This document shows positions 12,801-23,013 of a stretch of 64,000 nucleotides of DNA, piece by piece. Every line of letters begins with the position of its first letter. Positions within the stretch are counted from its first letter, which is position 1. Location: positions 50,366,501 to 50,430,500 of the forward strand of contig NC_088919.1 of assembly GCF_963576675.1 (NCBI RefSeq). Direction: 5' to 3'. The position numbers were made by a program, and so were the translations under genes. Source of the stretch: Euphorbia lathyris (lineage: Eukaryota > Streptophyta > Magnoliopsida > Malpighiales > Euphorbiaceae). Below the pieces are notes generated by a model. That model was not told the DNA's origin. It made no database searches and was given only the letters and a program-made list of their open reading frames with translations.

Positions 12801-14078
12801 ACTTCCTCTGTCAGTCTGTAATCCTCTACCTCTTCCAGCTCTGTTCCATTTAGGACAACGAGTACGTACATGTCCTTCCTCACCACACTCATAACAAACA
12901 ATTCTTCTCTGAGGTTCAGTTGTCCTTCCTGAAGGACAATCCCTTCTTAAGTGACCACTTCTGCCACATTGAAAACACTGTAATGTTCTCTTTCTGCATT
13001 CACCTGAATGAAATTGCCCACACTGACTACATTTTAAAACATTACCACTGCTAGCAATTGAAGGACTGTGTGAAGCTTGGCTAAAAGTATCAGGTGCTCG
13101 AAAAGTACTACGATTCACAAATGCTCCCCTTGAACCTTGACTTTGTATCTGACTACCCCGAAACTGAGATGGTCCTTCTCTAGCAAACTTTGATCTCCCA
13201 AATTCCTCTGACTGCTTCTGACTGGTCTCAGATTCTAACTTCCCCTTTAACTTTTCTTTCTGTAATGCTTTCTCTACCCAGCCACGATAATGTACACCCT
13301 CGAATAAACTCAGCTCATTCTGATAAAATGCACTCAATCCATCCTTAAATCTCTCACATTTCACTTCCTCAGTAGGAAACCACTGACTAGCATAACGATA
13401 TAAATCATCAAACTTGTCCACATACTCTTTCACAGCCATAGTCCCCTGTTTCAAATTAAAGAACTCATTTCTCTTCGCCTTCTGGAATGTTTCAGTCAGA
13501 TATTCTCTCATAAACTCACGTTTGAAAACTCCCCAATTCAAACCTTCAGGATACAAACCCCTGACTCGAGTTAACCATGCATCTGCTGGTCCATGTAATA
13601 AACCAAACACAACCCTGACTTTATCCTCATCACGTAACTGCATAGTACTAAAGGCTTTTTCTGTAGCCTTTAACCAATTGTCAGCTTCCTCAGAGTCAAT
13701 TGTACCTTTGAAATCAAATGCCCCACAATTTTTAGCATCCTCAATTAGCTCACTGGGCCTTCTATGTGCTTCCCGTGTTTCCATTATAGTAACAAAAGCT
13801 TCAACTAAAGCTCGGGGTTCAAGTTGTACTACTTGTGGCATTGCAGCTTGTGGAGCCACATACGGTGCAGGTTGTTCAGCTGGAAGATTAACATGTCGAC
13901 GTGGAGGTGATGGTTGTTGTTGTCTTTGAGGTTGGTTAATGGGTGGAACTCTTGCATTAGAGGCTTCACTATCCCCTATGCCCTCAAGATCCCATCCTAA
14001 CTCTCTTCTTTCCTCATCTCTACCTCTACCTCTACCTCTATTTAGAGGCGGTCGGCCACGCGGTCGTCTCGGATGCAT
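9819..14078 (-). CDS. Element 2 Gag-Pol polyprotein, truncated
   Basis: A 1419-codon ORF starting [10 protein letters not shown], about 135 nt from the primer site. Order of domains: retrotransposon Gag (about residues 115-280); two CCHC zinc knuckles ([14 protein letters not shown] near 369, [14 protein letters not shown] near 396), with a cysteine pair before them; protease with [12 protein letters not shown] near 501 (Pro where the usual motif has Ser or Thr); reverse transcriptase with the FIDD form of the YxDD motif near 839; RNase H starting YSDASG near 983; integrase with HHCC zinc finger near 1202 and the D, D and E catalytic residues near 1266, 1332 and 1364. The last ten or so codons come from the inverted LTR insert, so the integrase tail and chromodomain are lost. 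Everything before that is open, which fits a recent insertion. Confidence 0.95.
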   Translation of the reverse strand: MHPRRPRGRPPLNRGRGRGRDEERRELGWDLEGIGDSEASNARVPPINQPQRQQQPSPPRRHVNLPAEQPAPYVAPQAAMPQVVQLEPRALVEAFVTIMETREAHRRPSELIEDAKNCGAFDFKGTIDSEEADNWLKATEKAFSTMQLRDEDKVRVVFGLLHGPADAWLTRVRGLYPEGLNWGVFKREFMREYLTETFQKAKRNEFFNLKQGTMAVKEYVDKFDDLYRYASQWFPTEEVKCERFKDGLSAFYQNELSLFEGVHYRGWVEKALQKEKLKGKLESETSQKQSEEFGRSKFAREGPSQFRGSQIQSQGSRGAFVNRSTFRAPDTFSQASHSPSIASSGNVLKCSQCGQFHSGECRKRTLQCFQCGRSGHLRRDCPSGRTTEPQRRIVCYECGEEGHVRTRCPKWNRAGRGRGLQTDRGSRGNLFGRGNNQGNGRGNNMGRGAGNTSQGARNQGNQSDRAATQPRAFAMTPQEAVASAEVITGTISLFGKDAYLLIDPGATHSFVSPLFMSDIIWESKLMPERLTVSMPMGESLVCTHVYPNCEVKLGESFIDVNLIPLLVQTFDVILGMDSLSKYQAMVDCSKKKVNLVLASGEGYVFHGERGVRRSIVTVMTAMKMLRKGCAAFLAYVVDSNKEAPKLEDVPIVNEYPDVFPDEIPGLPPVREVEFAVDLQPGTAPISLAPYRMAPAEMKELKVQLQELLDKGYIRPSVSPWGAPVLFVKKKDGTMRLCIDYRQLNKVTIRNKYPLPRIDDLFDQLQGATMFSKIDLRTGYHQLKVREEDVQKTAFRTRYGHYEFLVMPFGLTNAPAAFMDLMNRIFKPYLDTFVIVFIDDILVYSKDKENHSKHLRTVLQILREKQLYAKFNKCEFWLDEMMFLGHVVSARGILVDPRKVEAVANWEAPSNVHEVRSFLGLAGYYRRFVKGFSLIACPMTRLLRKGVKFEWSLECQESFDILKSRLISAPVLALPIVGEGYTVYSDASGQGLGIVLMQNDKVIAYASRQLRPHELNYPTHDLELAAVVFALKIWRHYLYGEKCLIFTDHKSLKYIMTQKELNLRQRRWIELLKDYDLTIEYHPGKANVVADALSRKNVGSLSYTQSVRMSLLLDMRALNVELVCGDEAVLCAMLKVRPILRDRIKEAQNQDEFLEQIRKDISEGKKIEYKVTGDGMLMFGDRMCVPNVNDIKKEILEEAHDSSYAMHPGSTKMYRNLREHFWWKGMKREIAEYVGRCLSCQQVKAEHQRPAGTLQPLPIPEWKWEHITMDFVSGLPRTQHGNDSIWVIVDRLTKSSHFLPVKVTFSLEKLAQLYIKEIVRLHGVPVSIVSDRDPRFTSRFWPSFQDALGTRLNFSTAFHPQTDGQSERTIQTLEDMLRASILNFQSSWDVHLPLMEFAYNNSYQSSIDMAPYEALYGSTS

Positions 14079-14213
14079 CTATATGATAAAGACACAATTA
14101 TAATTATATGTAGATATATGCTATGCATGAATGTCATGTGTGCAACACAAGAAATACAAAGAATCACATTATATTACTTATATATCCACTTATGGATATG
14201 GATTAAACCTATT

Positions 14214-14225
14214 TCTCTGATACCA
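14214..14225 (-). promoter_or_regulatory. Primer-binding site of element 2 (initiator Met-tRNA)
   Basis: On the minus strand TGGTATCAGAGA lies three bases inside the 5' LTR. Eleven of twelve bases match the canonical initiator Met-tRNA primer site. Confidence 0.9.
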
Positions 14226-15432
14226 AAATGTCAAACCCGACCTAAAATAAGATCAGATAAGACGGTGAGACATTACTACTGACTTATTATATAAACCAAT
14301 AGCAGTATCTCTCAAATAAGGAGAAAAATCAAATCAAAAACGAAATTCTAGTTTAAAGCTAAAATGAACAACATATTTCGTTTCCAGCTTAACTTTTTCA
14401 TACGGAGTCCGATTAAGGCGATTCAAAAACCCCTGGAAACATAAGACAAAAATAAAGAACTTTCATTTAGGACTCCAAGACAGATTCGGCCTATATCTGG
14501 TCGAAAAATTCATCACAAGATTCAGGTATGAATCTGATTTTTCCGCATCACCTATATAGACAATTCTTTATTATATCTATATATATACCGGTAGATAATA
14601 CAAACCAAACAAAAGGACACTGCCAAAAACAAGTTCGTCAAGTGTCCGTATACTATCCACATATATGTACATGAACTAATGGATGCAATACCCTAGAGAC
14701 GACTTGCACCTCGTAGCTGTAACCGAACCACGCCCTAGGATCGAGTACCCCTCTCGGTACCTTGCACTTCCTCGCCTAAAACAAAACAATAAAAACATTT
14801 GGGAAACATGAGATAAAAATCTCAATAAGAAACTATCAGCTATAAAAATCAACTTTACTTAATATAACTACATATATATACGTTTATAAAGGATTTATCA
14901 AAACCTTGTAAAATATACTCAATCAAGGTATTAAACCAAAAACCAAGAATATATAATCTTGTATCCATTCTTGAGTTCATCCCCTTATAATTCAAATCAC
15001 AATTCACAACATATACGAGACGTCTCTTAACATTGCCTATCCCATATGGTCTTACCCAACACTTCTCTGCCATACCCAATAGGTCTTCAGACTGTGTACA
15101 CAGGCCATATTTCTCACTAAATATGGTCTTTGAAAATTAAATCCACCATACCGGACTACTCTCAATGGATACCAAACATTTAATTCCATATATAGATATA
15201 GATTGAAACCAAAAATATATATGTATATATGTATATACTTCACTTGATCATAATCAAGCTCACACGTGTTCATTTCTCCAAAATATCAATCCTTAATCAA
15301 ATAAAATTCCAAAATTAATCAACCAACGAAACCTCAAATCAATATAACCCAATAAAATCTGTAATTCACATATAAACATAGTCAATAGTTCATTTGAACT
15401 ATAATTTCACAATAAAAAGCAAGATCGTGTAA

Positions 15433-15682
15433 GGAATTGAAGACAAAACAAGGGATGAGCGAAAGCCACTCGAACGAATGTGAGAGGAGCAAAAAGGCAA
15501 ACAAAAGGGAAGCGCTAATGGCAACAGAGAAATTCCCAATTCACGATACTGATTCCACCGGGCAGGCAGACATATTGACAGAAGCGATGGAGACAGACGA
15601 GGACTTTTTTACTGTACTTCTGAGTAAGTAAGGCTTGTCCTTATTCTATTATTGGCGCAATAGGGCAATTCTCGTGAAACGA
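15433..15682 (+). other. 250-bp foreign insert in the 5' LTR of element 2
   Basis: The 3' LTR reads straight through GTGTAAAACCTC, while here GTGTAA is followed by 250 unrelated bases before ACCTCAATTT. The insert is richer in GC than the LTR. A 64-codon plus-strand ORF (15437-15631) lies almost wholly inside it. I recognise no protein. There is no clear target duplication or terminal inverted repeat, so it looks like filler DNA captured during break repair. The base composition would suit organellar DNA, but that is a guess. Confidence 0.7.
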
Positions 15683-16076
15683 TACCTCAATTTTAGAAAA
15701 TTCCGGCATAACCCTAAAATATCAATTTCTCGAAATTCTTTGATTATATATATATCTATATACATAAAACTCAAAATATAGGTGATAGTTACTTACCTTG
15801 ACTGCTAATTGAAGAAACAACTCATTCAATTCGCCTCTAAATCCTGTCTAAGACGTTTTCCCTCCAAACGCTTCCGAAACTCAAAAACTCTTCGGTTAGG
15901 ATTTAGATCTATGTCTAAGGATGCTATAGTTTAAATTTCAAGTGATTTGGACGGTCTAATCTCCGTAAATCAAAGAAACGGTGGAGAAACGATCGAAGAA
16001 CGGTTTGATAACAAATTGACAGATAAAAGAAGAAGATAAAGAAAAAGAAAAGTGGTACGCGACACCTCCTGGAGAA

Positions 16077-16136
16077 GGTTTGGGATATATATCCCAAACC
16101 TGGTAAATATCCAGTTAGATCCTCAATCTTTATATA
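16077..16136 (-). promoter_or_regulatory. Element 2 LTR promoter: TATA box and 24-bp palindrome
   Basis: On the minus strand TATATAAAG (16128-16136) is a good plant TATA box. Beginning 28 bases downstream, where transcription would be expected to start, is a perfect 24-bp palindrome (16077-16100; half-site GGTTTGGGATAT). It would form a hairpin at or near the RNA 5' end. Both LTRs have it. Confidence 0.65.
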
Positions 16137-16305
16137 ATCCTTTAAAAATTACCCAAAACTTTTAATTTACACCTAAACCCATCGAATTAACTCCAAATTT
16201 TTCCTATACCACCAAATAAAAAAAATCACATACCCAATAACTATAATAGATATATTAATATCTAGATATAAATTCTAGAAATGTAGACACGGACGTGACA
16301 GTGAT

Positions 16306-16487
16306 CGAGAGTGATATGAGTTTATTGGAAATTGAGGAAAATATGGTAGTGGATAGGACGGAGTGGAGGGAGCGAATCTGTGTCGCTGACACGACTTGAT
16401 TTTCACGGTTTTATATGATGGTTCATGTTAGCCGACCCCGAATCATTTCGGGACTAAGGCTTTGTTGTTGTTGTTGTTGTTGTTGTA
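16306..16487 (+). pseudogene. RTE-type LINE 3' end, part 2, with TTG-repeat tail
   Basis: Continues the LINE frame broken at 7084. The codons run through EWRERICVADTT to a TGA at 16397-16399. There follows a short 3' UTR containing GCCGACCCCGAATCATTTCG and a (TTG)n tail at 16462-16486. Short-repeat tails instead of poly(A) are typical of plant RTE LINEs. Confidence 0.87.
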
Positions 16488-17730
16488 GTAAGGAATGTGA
16501 CATTTATTAAAACTACTAAAATCATACACTTAATTAGAGTATTTTACTATCTTTATTAAAAGTTTTTTTTTAATGCTTGTTATTTTTGTAGTCATATATG
16601 TTGATACTTTCTTTAATTTTTTTTAATCATATATGTTGATACTTAAAATTTAGGAAGACTAATTTTACAATAAATCTTAAAAGTTTATGTTTTTTTTTTT
16701 AAAAATTCAAATTTTATGTTTGCTTGTTATTTAATTAAGCCAACATTATTGAGTCATATTTAAAAATATTTTTTTTTTAATCATAAAAATAATTTTTAGT
16801 GTCTAGTTAAAAAAAAAGTACAACTTGTAAATTATTAGATTATAAAAGGCATAAATGAATAAAATGATGTTGAATTTCTTAAGATGAGATAAAATAAAAG
16901 TGTTTTTAAATTAAAAAGTACTAGCATATTTTTTTTGTCAATGCAATATTTAAATCGTTTTTAATTTTAACAAAAAAAATGCTATTTCTTAAATATGTAA
17001 TTAAATTTTTAGAAATGCCAACAATAAATTACAAATGTGAATTATAAAAAAGTCACATAAATAGATACAAAACTTATGGTAGAATTTTTAATTATAGGGA
17101 CAAAAAAAATATTTTCAACTTTAAAAATATTGGAACACTTTGTATTGATACAAAATCTAATTTATCGTAACTTTAAAAATTGTCCATGTTTTTTTAATCT
17201 AAAGTAACGAAGTTTCAATTTTTTAAAATGTTATTAAGTGATTATAAAACACGAGACAAACGTAATTGAATTTTTAATATAAGGACAAAATGAAAATGTG
17301 TTTTCAAATTAAAAAATTACCTTAACACTTTTTAGGGATATAAAATTTCACACGTCTTTAACTTTTAAAAATGTCGATGCTTTTTCCAAAATAGCGCCAT
17401 TAAATGATTATAAAAGGGGACACCAATTAAAAAACGTGGTTGATTTTTAAATAAGGGGATAAAAATTAAAAAAATATTCAAATAAAAAAATATGGAGACA
17501 CTTGTTCATGACGCAAATTCTAAACTGTTTTTAATTTTAAAAAAGTATTAATGCTTTTTTCAAAAGCGTAGTTAGTTTTTTAAAAAGACCAACTTATAAT
17601 AAAAATTGTCTTTAAGAGACGGTAAAGACCGACATAGATACAAAAGTGTCGCTAAATTTTAAAATATAGAGACATATCCTCAAAAACGTCGCGAAAAAAG
17701 TATCGTAGTAGACCTTTTTTTGTAGTGTAT
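16488..17730. other. AT-rich region ending in a CACTA-type terminus
   Basis: The first 55 bp match 48472-48530 in the duplicated block. The rest has no ORF of note. It closes with TTTTTTTGTAGTG at 17718-17730, preceded by modules such as AAAAGTGTCGCTAAA, which resembles the right terminus of a CACTA transposon. I found no matching CACTACAAAA left end, so at most a terminal fragment is present. Confidence 0.45.
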
Positions 17731-18180
17731 ATAAAATAAAATTGTAGGTGAGGAATTGTCTTAATAATGGTTCACTGCATTTTTTTCACAAAAATGGCAA
17801 ATGCCTTATCCATAAAAACTCACAAGATTTCATCAGTGCTTGCATAATTATTTATATTTATGTTTATAAAAATATATTATAATTTATATATATATATATA
17901 TATATTATATCGGGCTGGATCGGGCCGATGTAAAATTGGTAAAGCTCAAGCTCGCCCAATTTTTGGCGGGCTTATACGAGCTTGGGCCAACCTGGGTCTG
18001 ACAGCATTTTTATGTGTCCAAACCCGGTTAAATGGGCATGGGCCTGGGCGGGCCGGACGGCCGAGCTCGTTGACCCATGCCCAGGTCTATATATAAGAAC
18101 TTAGAAATTTCTCTTATACTGTGTGCCTGCACATCACCTCAAAATCTGATGTGGTGTGTCATGGTAAATAGAAACATGAC
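17731..18180. other. AT-rich DNA with a GGGC-rich island
   Basis: Within very AT-rich DNA, 17908-18085 is a compact GC-rich patch full of GGGC/GCCC motifs (GGGCTGGATCGGGCC, GGCGGGCTTATACG, GGGCATGGGCCTGGGC). Such patches occur inside non-autonomous DNA transposons in plants, but no terminal repeats are visible here. The 78-codon ORF over it is not convincing. Confidence 0.4.
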
Positions 18181-18835
18181 ACCAATAAAAAAAAAATCTA
18201 AATTGAGTTTTTTCGCTGGATAAGTATAATTTATCTAACAAAACCAAATAACTTTTATCTCTCTTCTGAAGATTCAACTCCGGCAAGATTACAACTCTAG
18301 ACGGTGCTGCTAATATTTTTCTGATCGTTCTTTTCCGACAATCACCACTTCTCTATCCATTTTCTTCTTCCACCACCTTTGATCGTTTTTCTTTGTCTTT
18401 TTTTTGGTCGCCGTGACAATAACTCTACTAAAAAATCATTCAAGTTTTTTGGATCTGAATTTTTATTTTAAGTCTAGAAAAAGAAAGATGTTTTTTAGAA
18501 AACCCATAAAAGATTTGAAGTTTTTGGATCTGAATTTTAATCTTTTTTAAAAGTTTTAGTTCAAAACCAAATTGAATTGAAGTTCATACAACCACCACTG
18601 ATGAGTTTTAATTGGATTTATACATATTTTAAAATGTTTTTGGATCTGAATTTTAATTTTTTAAAAAGTTTTAATCCAAAACCCAATTGAATTGAAGTTC
18701 ATACAATCATATCTCTGTGTCTTTGAGATGAGTGAAACTCAGGTAAAAAAAAGAGGAAAAAGGTTGAAAGTGGCAGTTTCAAGAGGAAGGTCATGACAAA
18801 GGCAAATGGAAGATAAGCTAAGTCAATTAATGGTT
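18181..18835. repeat. Imperfect direct repeats in AT-rich DNA
   Basis: The motif TTTTTGGATCTGAATTTT occurs three times (about 18449, 18520 and 18640). The last two head a repeated unit of roughly 75 bp ending in AATTGAATTGAAGTTCATAC, offset by about 117 bp. The upstream part (18250-18410) has a pyrimidine-rich UTR-like composition. No gene is recognised. Confidence 0.6.
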
Positions 18836-19267
18836 GTCACGTCCAGATTTAAAAAAATATAATAATTTTTAATCTTTTATTAGTCAACATAAATTATAAT
18901 ATATCATTTGAGAGTGTTAATTAATTGGGTTTAATTTAATGGTTTAGTTGTAAATAAAAAGTTTTGAGTTAATTTTATAAAAACGTTATAAATTAAAGGG
19001 GCTAAAATTAATATTTTTTAATTATTAGTATAATAAGTTGTAGTTGAAAAAATACTTATTAAAAAGAAAAGGTAAAGAATAATTAAGAATAATTAATTAA
19101 TTATATTAAAGTAAGTGGAGTAGTTTTGTCTTCATAAATTCATACATGCATGTAAATATATATGTGTCAATTAGATATATACACATGACTTTTATATAGG
19201 TGTATGTATCAACTATTTATAAAGCATGGTTTTTACATGTACATGTGTCAATTAGATAAAAATCGAA

Positions 19268-19708
19268 GGCTTAATACATTAGTTGTCCCCTAAACTTGTC
19301 CAAAATAGTTGATTGACACCCTAAACTTATATGGTGTTCCTCAGCCTCCTAAACTTTCTTAAAGTGTCATGATTAGGTACCTAAATCTATAAAAACGCCA
19401 TAAAAATGTACAAAATAACAAGTTAAGTTGTTTTAAAGACATATAATCACGAATTAAGCCTTGGCTTTTTAAGTTTTGAATTTTTTTACGGATTTAAACA
19501 AATTGCAATGTAGGTCACTTTAAACAAGTTCAGGGGGCAAATGGATTACTATAAGCAAGTTTAGGGAGCCAATAGGTCAGTTTAAACAAATTCAGATGGC
19601 CAATAGGTTATTTTAAGCAAGTTGAGGGGGCTAACGAGACGCTATGTAAGTTCAGGGAGCCAATCAATCTTTTTGGACAAGTTCAGGGGGCTTTTGATGT
19701 ATTAAGCC
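19268..19708. mobile_element. Foldback MITE, complete copy
   Basis: A 441-bp inverted-repeat element, GGCTTAATACATTAG ... GATGTATTAAGCC. Each arm is a run of 'aagttcaggggg' type modules. Flanks AAAATCGAA and AAAAACGAA agree at 8 of 9 positions, compatible with a 9-bp Mutator-type target duplication. No ORF. Related copies are at 290 and 47637. Confidence 0.75.
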
Positions 19709-19735
19709 AAAAACGAAAGTTCCAATAATACATCA

Positions 19736-19742
<7 letters not shown>

Positions 19743-19771
<29 letters not shown>
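19743..19771. repeat. (TA)n microsatellite
   Basis: A dinucleotide run between the foldback element and the hAT element. Confidence 0.9.
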
Positions 19772-19774
<3 letters not shown>

Positions 19775-19823
19775 GAAAGAGGGAGATTTTGGGTGTTGCC
19801 CAATATATGTATAAGTTTATGCC

Positions 19824-20953
19824 CAGGGCCGGTCCTGAGAATTAATGGGCCCTAGGCAGAATAATAAATAAGGGCCCCTTGATTAAAAATATTTAACATA
19901 AAAAATATTTCAGTACATAAAATTTCTTATTTATCTACCTATTAAATGTATTTGTTAAAAAATTAAATCAATTGCCACATGTATATATCGCACTAAAAAA
20001 TTGTGTTATTTGGCAAAAAAAAAAAAATTAACAAAATCGATTAATTTTTCATCCAAGTTAAATGTCACTTATGGAACTTTAAGCGGAAAATATTACAAAA
20101 TGGTATGACAAAATTTTGCATATCACAAAAGCCAAAATATCAGTTTAATTCTTAAATTAACCTTCAATTTTTATTCAAAATATCAATTTGACCTTTTTTT
20201 AATTTAAAATATTAATTATTTGACCCTTTAAAACCTTTTTTTTTAAATGACCCTTTAAAACCTAAATAATTTATAGGGATTTTTACATTAATATCACAAT
20301 TGGTTACAAAATTACAATTAAATCATATCATCAAAATTAATTTTCAATATATTATTAATTTTCACGGTAAAGGCTATGTTTATTTTGTTTTTAACAAAGT
20401 AAGTTTTATTTATGTGTTTTCACTATTGGATTAATTTTCTAATCCATCATCCAATTGTGAAAACACCCAAGTAATGGTACTTTATCAAAAACAAAATAAC
20501 CATAGAAGGCACCTAATTTTCATATAAAAGAAATAAAGTATGATTTTATACTCAAATTAAAAAATTTAGACTCTAATACCTTAGTAAATATATGATATCC
20601 CCTTAATTTATAAGTCATAATCTTTAAACTATATTAAAAATAATAATTTTACTAGTTTGACATAATTGTATATCAGTTTTTTAAAAAAAAAATCTTCATA
20701 TTAATATATATATTTTTAGAAAACCAAATATTTGAATATATTTTTTCTTGGAAAAAAACTTTGCAATTTGTGGGGGTCGAACTAGGGCCCTTAGAATTGA
20801 AACAATAAACTTCAACCACTAGGATACTCTTTGGTTTTGGTATAAATATTTACCGCACACATATATATACAGTTAATAAAAAAAATTTGGGCCCCCTTAC
20901 AGCCATGGGCCCTAGGCCGGTGCACCCCTGGCCTAGGCCCAGGGCCGGCCCTG
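19824..20953. mobile_element. Non-autonomous hAT element
   Basis: An 1130-bp element with terminal inverted repeats CAGGGCCGGTCCTG and CAGGGCCGGCCCTG. It is flanked by a perfect 8-bp target duplication, TTTATGCC (19816-19823 and 20954-20961). The 8-bp duplication and CAGGG ends identify the hAT superfamily. Subterminal GGGCCCTAGGC motifs recur inverted at the two ends. There is no transposase ORF, so movement would need a helper. Near 20772 GTGGGGGTCGAACTAGGG resembles a tRNA T-arm but no tRNA can be folded around it. Confidence 0.93.
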
Positions 20954-21600
20954 TTTATGCCTTGGTATTATACTAATTGAGGGGAAAATGGAAATATAAT
21001 TACGGAGAAAATGAACTTTAAGGCTTCTCAAATTAATGGTAATTAATTCCTCACATTTCCTTTCTTTTAATTTAACTTAAGATTCAAGCATACTAGATTT
21101 GCTTAATTAAGGTGTACATTTAATTGCTTAGAGTTTTTAATGAGTTGTTTTAATTAAAAAATTGATCCTTCCAAAGTTTTGATTGTACTCAATTAACCAT
21201 GTGGAATTAATTAGGTCATTAATTAAGATTTAAAGTATAAATTGAAAATATATAAAATTTTATACTAGTTGTCCTTTGGATTTAATAATGTGAAATTCGG
21301 TATTAATAGACTCTTAGCAGTGCACGAGTTTAAATGTATAATGAGTCAAAACATAACTAAGTCGGTTTAAAATTAATATCTCAGCGACCGAAAATAATCC
21401 AATAAGAATATTTCGATTATTTTAAATTCTATCAATAAAATAGTTTGAGCAACCTTAATTTATGGAGTTAAAATAGAAGGATTAATACTGATATTTATCA
21501 GTTAGAGTCGGTATATAGTGGAATATAAAATTTCTACAAGTGTTTGAATATAAATTAGTAAAAGTAGACTTACGACCCGTAACGAGTCTAACTGAATGAA

Positions 21601-22203
21601 CGTTGTGGTTATACTTGTTTTCGATTGCAACCTTATGGTTTAAAAACTTACAAAATGGTACCTTGAGGTTCATTCCATTATCAAACACATACCAAATTGA
21701 CTAACGGTGTTAAAAGTTAAAGGAAAAAGAGTTAATTTGGTCCTGATATTTATTTATTTTATAAATTAACCCTCTTATTATCTAATTAGCACAAACAAAC
21801 CCCCAAAAAAAAATAAAAATCAAATACACCTTCTTCTCCACGTCTCTAATTTTTTACTTTTTTTCTTCTTTCTCTCTCTAAAAATGCAAAACCCCACGAA
21901 GCTGTATCACATTAAAGAAACACAAACCTAAACTTCTTATTATGAAATTAAAAAAGAAATCGAACTATTCAAAAAGTAAAATCTAATGTTTATAATTATT
22001 GAATTCATGCATCAGAAATCAAAGAGTTGTTATAAGCAAAGAAACAAACAAATAATTAATAATTTAATATACATCACAAGACAAATAAAAATAAAAGATC
22101 AACTCCAAGGTCAAACAACAAAGGTTGTGCCCAGTTGAAGAGGTTAAAATACTTCATTCCAAATCATACTTGGAAGAAGAGGTTTGCTCGAGAGTTATCA
22201 TAA
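21601..22203. other. Non-coding AT-rich spacer
   Basis: Contains short repeat-like phrases (GCAACCTTATGGTTTAAAAA, AATGGTACCTTGAGGTTCA) similar to low-complexity plant MITE sequence, and a pyrimidine-rich stretch near 21830-21880. No gene is visible. Confidence 0.5.
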
Positions 22204-22657
22204 TCTTAAAAAGGGAAAATTACAAATCTAGGTCAAATGGGAGGCCCATTTACATATTTAACCCATTTACTCAACCCACTACATATCTAGACTGTTTTTA
22301 TGTGACTTTCCCGTAATACCCCTACCCTTCCCACTTCCCCTCACTCTATCGGTTTCTCTCCCCTGTTCTCCTTGGTGCGCGAAAACGGTTTGGCTCCTCC
22401 ATTAATGATTTGAAGACTTTTGATCTTCTTATTTGCCTTTAAATTGCATGAAATCTGCACCATGTTTCCAAATCACAATGAAGTTCTCTTTTCATCTCTT
22501 GATTCTGCAACTTTCTAACCCTAGAAAACGAAGCCATGGTTCTTCATCTTCCTGTTCGTTAATTGGTTTCTTTCTTCTTGTTACCATTCCAGAAATGGTT
22601 ATTCTACGTTATTTCCGTCGTTCTTCCCAGTTTATCATATTGTTAGGAGCGAAAAAT

Positions 22658-23013
22658 GTAAGTATCTGCTGTTTTTCCTGCGTTTTCCATGAATTCACTT
22701 CGCGTAGTCGATGAATTCGCGGAGATCTGCGAAGAGAAAGAGTGTGAAACATATGGATCTACCTCGCGAATCTATTAGTTCGCGAAGTCTGCGAATAGAT
22801 CCTTACGTTTCAGACCTCGCAGACTTCGCGAAAGCATCGATATGCGACGTAGATAGTCACATTTCAGACCTCGCAGACTTCGCGAAAAAATCGTTATGCG
22901 AAGTAAAATCACGTCTTCCCATGCACATTTACATTCGCATGCTTCGCTAATTTTCATTTCGCGAATCCAAAATCGTCCTTTTTCATAACTAACACGGTTA
23001 ATTTTTTCTGTAG
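22658..23013 (+). other. Candidate spliceosomal intron inside the MULE
   Basis: Donor AAAAAT/GTAAGTATCT at 22658; acceptor TTTTTTCTGTAG/ATGG at 23013; a near-consensus branch site AACTAAC about 22 bases upstream of the acceptor. All three are close to the plant consensus on the same strand. Exon identity is unknown, since flanking frames are short. Confidence 0.6.
22808..22913. repeat. Two-unit 54-bp tandem repeat rich in TTCGCGAA
   Basis: TTTCAGACCTCGCAGACTTC begins at 22808 and again at 22862, an offset of 54 bp. CpG-rich motifs (TTCGCGAA, CTTCGCAGACTTCGC) recur in both orientations across 22690-22960 and 23405-23520, standing out against AT-rich DNA. Confidence 0.8.

Larger units (their letters stand above)
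7085..16300 (-). mobile_element. Element 2: Tekay-like Ty3/gypsy chromovirus
   Basis: A full-length minus-strand element of 9216 bp. LTRs at 7085-8906 and 14229-16300 are flanked by a perfect 5-bp target duplication, GTGAT (7080-7084 and 16301-16305). It has a Met-tRNA primer site, an AAGGTGGGGAGAAT polypurine tract beside the 3' LTR, one gag-pol reading frame and a C-terminal chromodomain. Outside one 250-bp insert, I found by eye only a single LTR mismatch in the long stretches compared (7537 A versus 14681 T), so insertion is recent. The pol gene is interrupted by an inverted LTR piece, so this copy is defective as it stands. Confidence 0.96.
14229..16300 (-). repeat. Element 2, 5' LTR
   Basis: A 2072-bp LTR almost identical to 7085-8906 except for a 250-bp insert at 15433-15682. 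On the minus strand it holds the presumed promoter for element 2 transcription. Confidence 0.95.
18836..21600 (+). repeat. Decayed LTR of the element 1 family, with nested insertions
   Basis: It starts TGTCACGTCCAG, like an LTR of this group in plus orientation. From 21240 to about 21600 it clearly parallels solo-LTR positions about 32815-33190 (TAGTTGTCCTTTGGATTTA, AATTAATATCTCAGCGA, TAGAGTCGGTATATAG). The foldback element, an AT tract and a hAT element split it. The right terminus was not found, so it is a fragment. The 68-codon minus-strand ORF near its end is not a gene. Confidence 0.6.

Noticed and set aside
16462..16486. (TTG)n repeat as an independent microsatellite
   Set aside because: It is the 3' tail of the RTE LINE, so not a separate feature.
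20765..20840. tRNA-like T-arm inside the hAT element
   Set aside because: No acceptor, D or anticodon arms can be placed around it, so it is not a tRNA gene.
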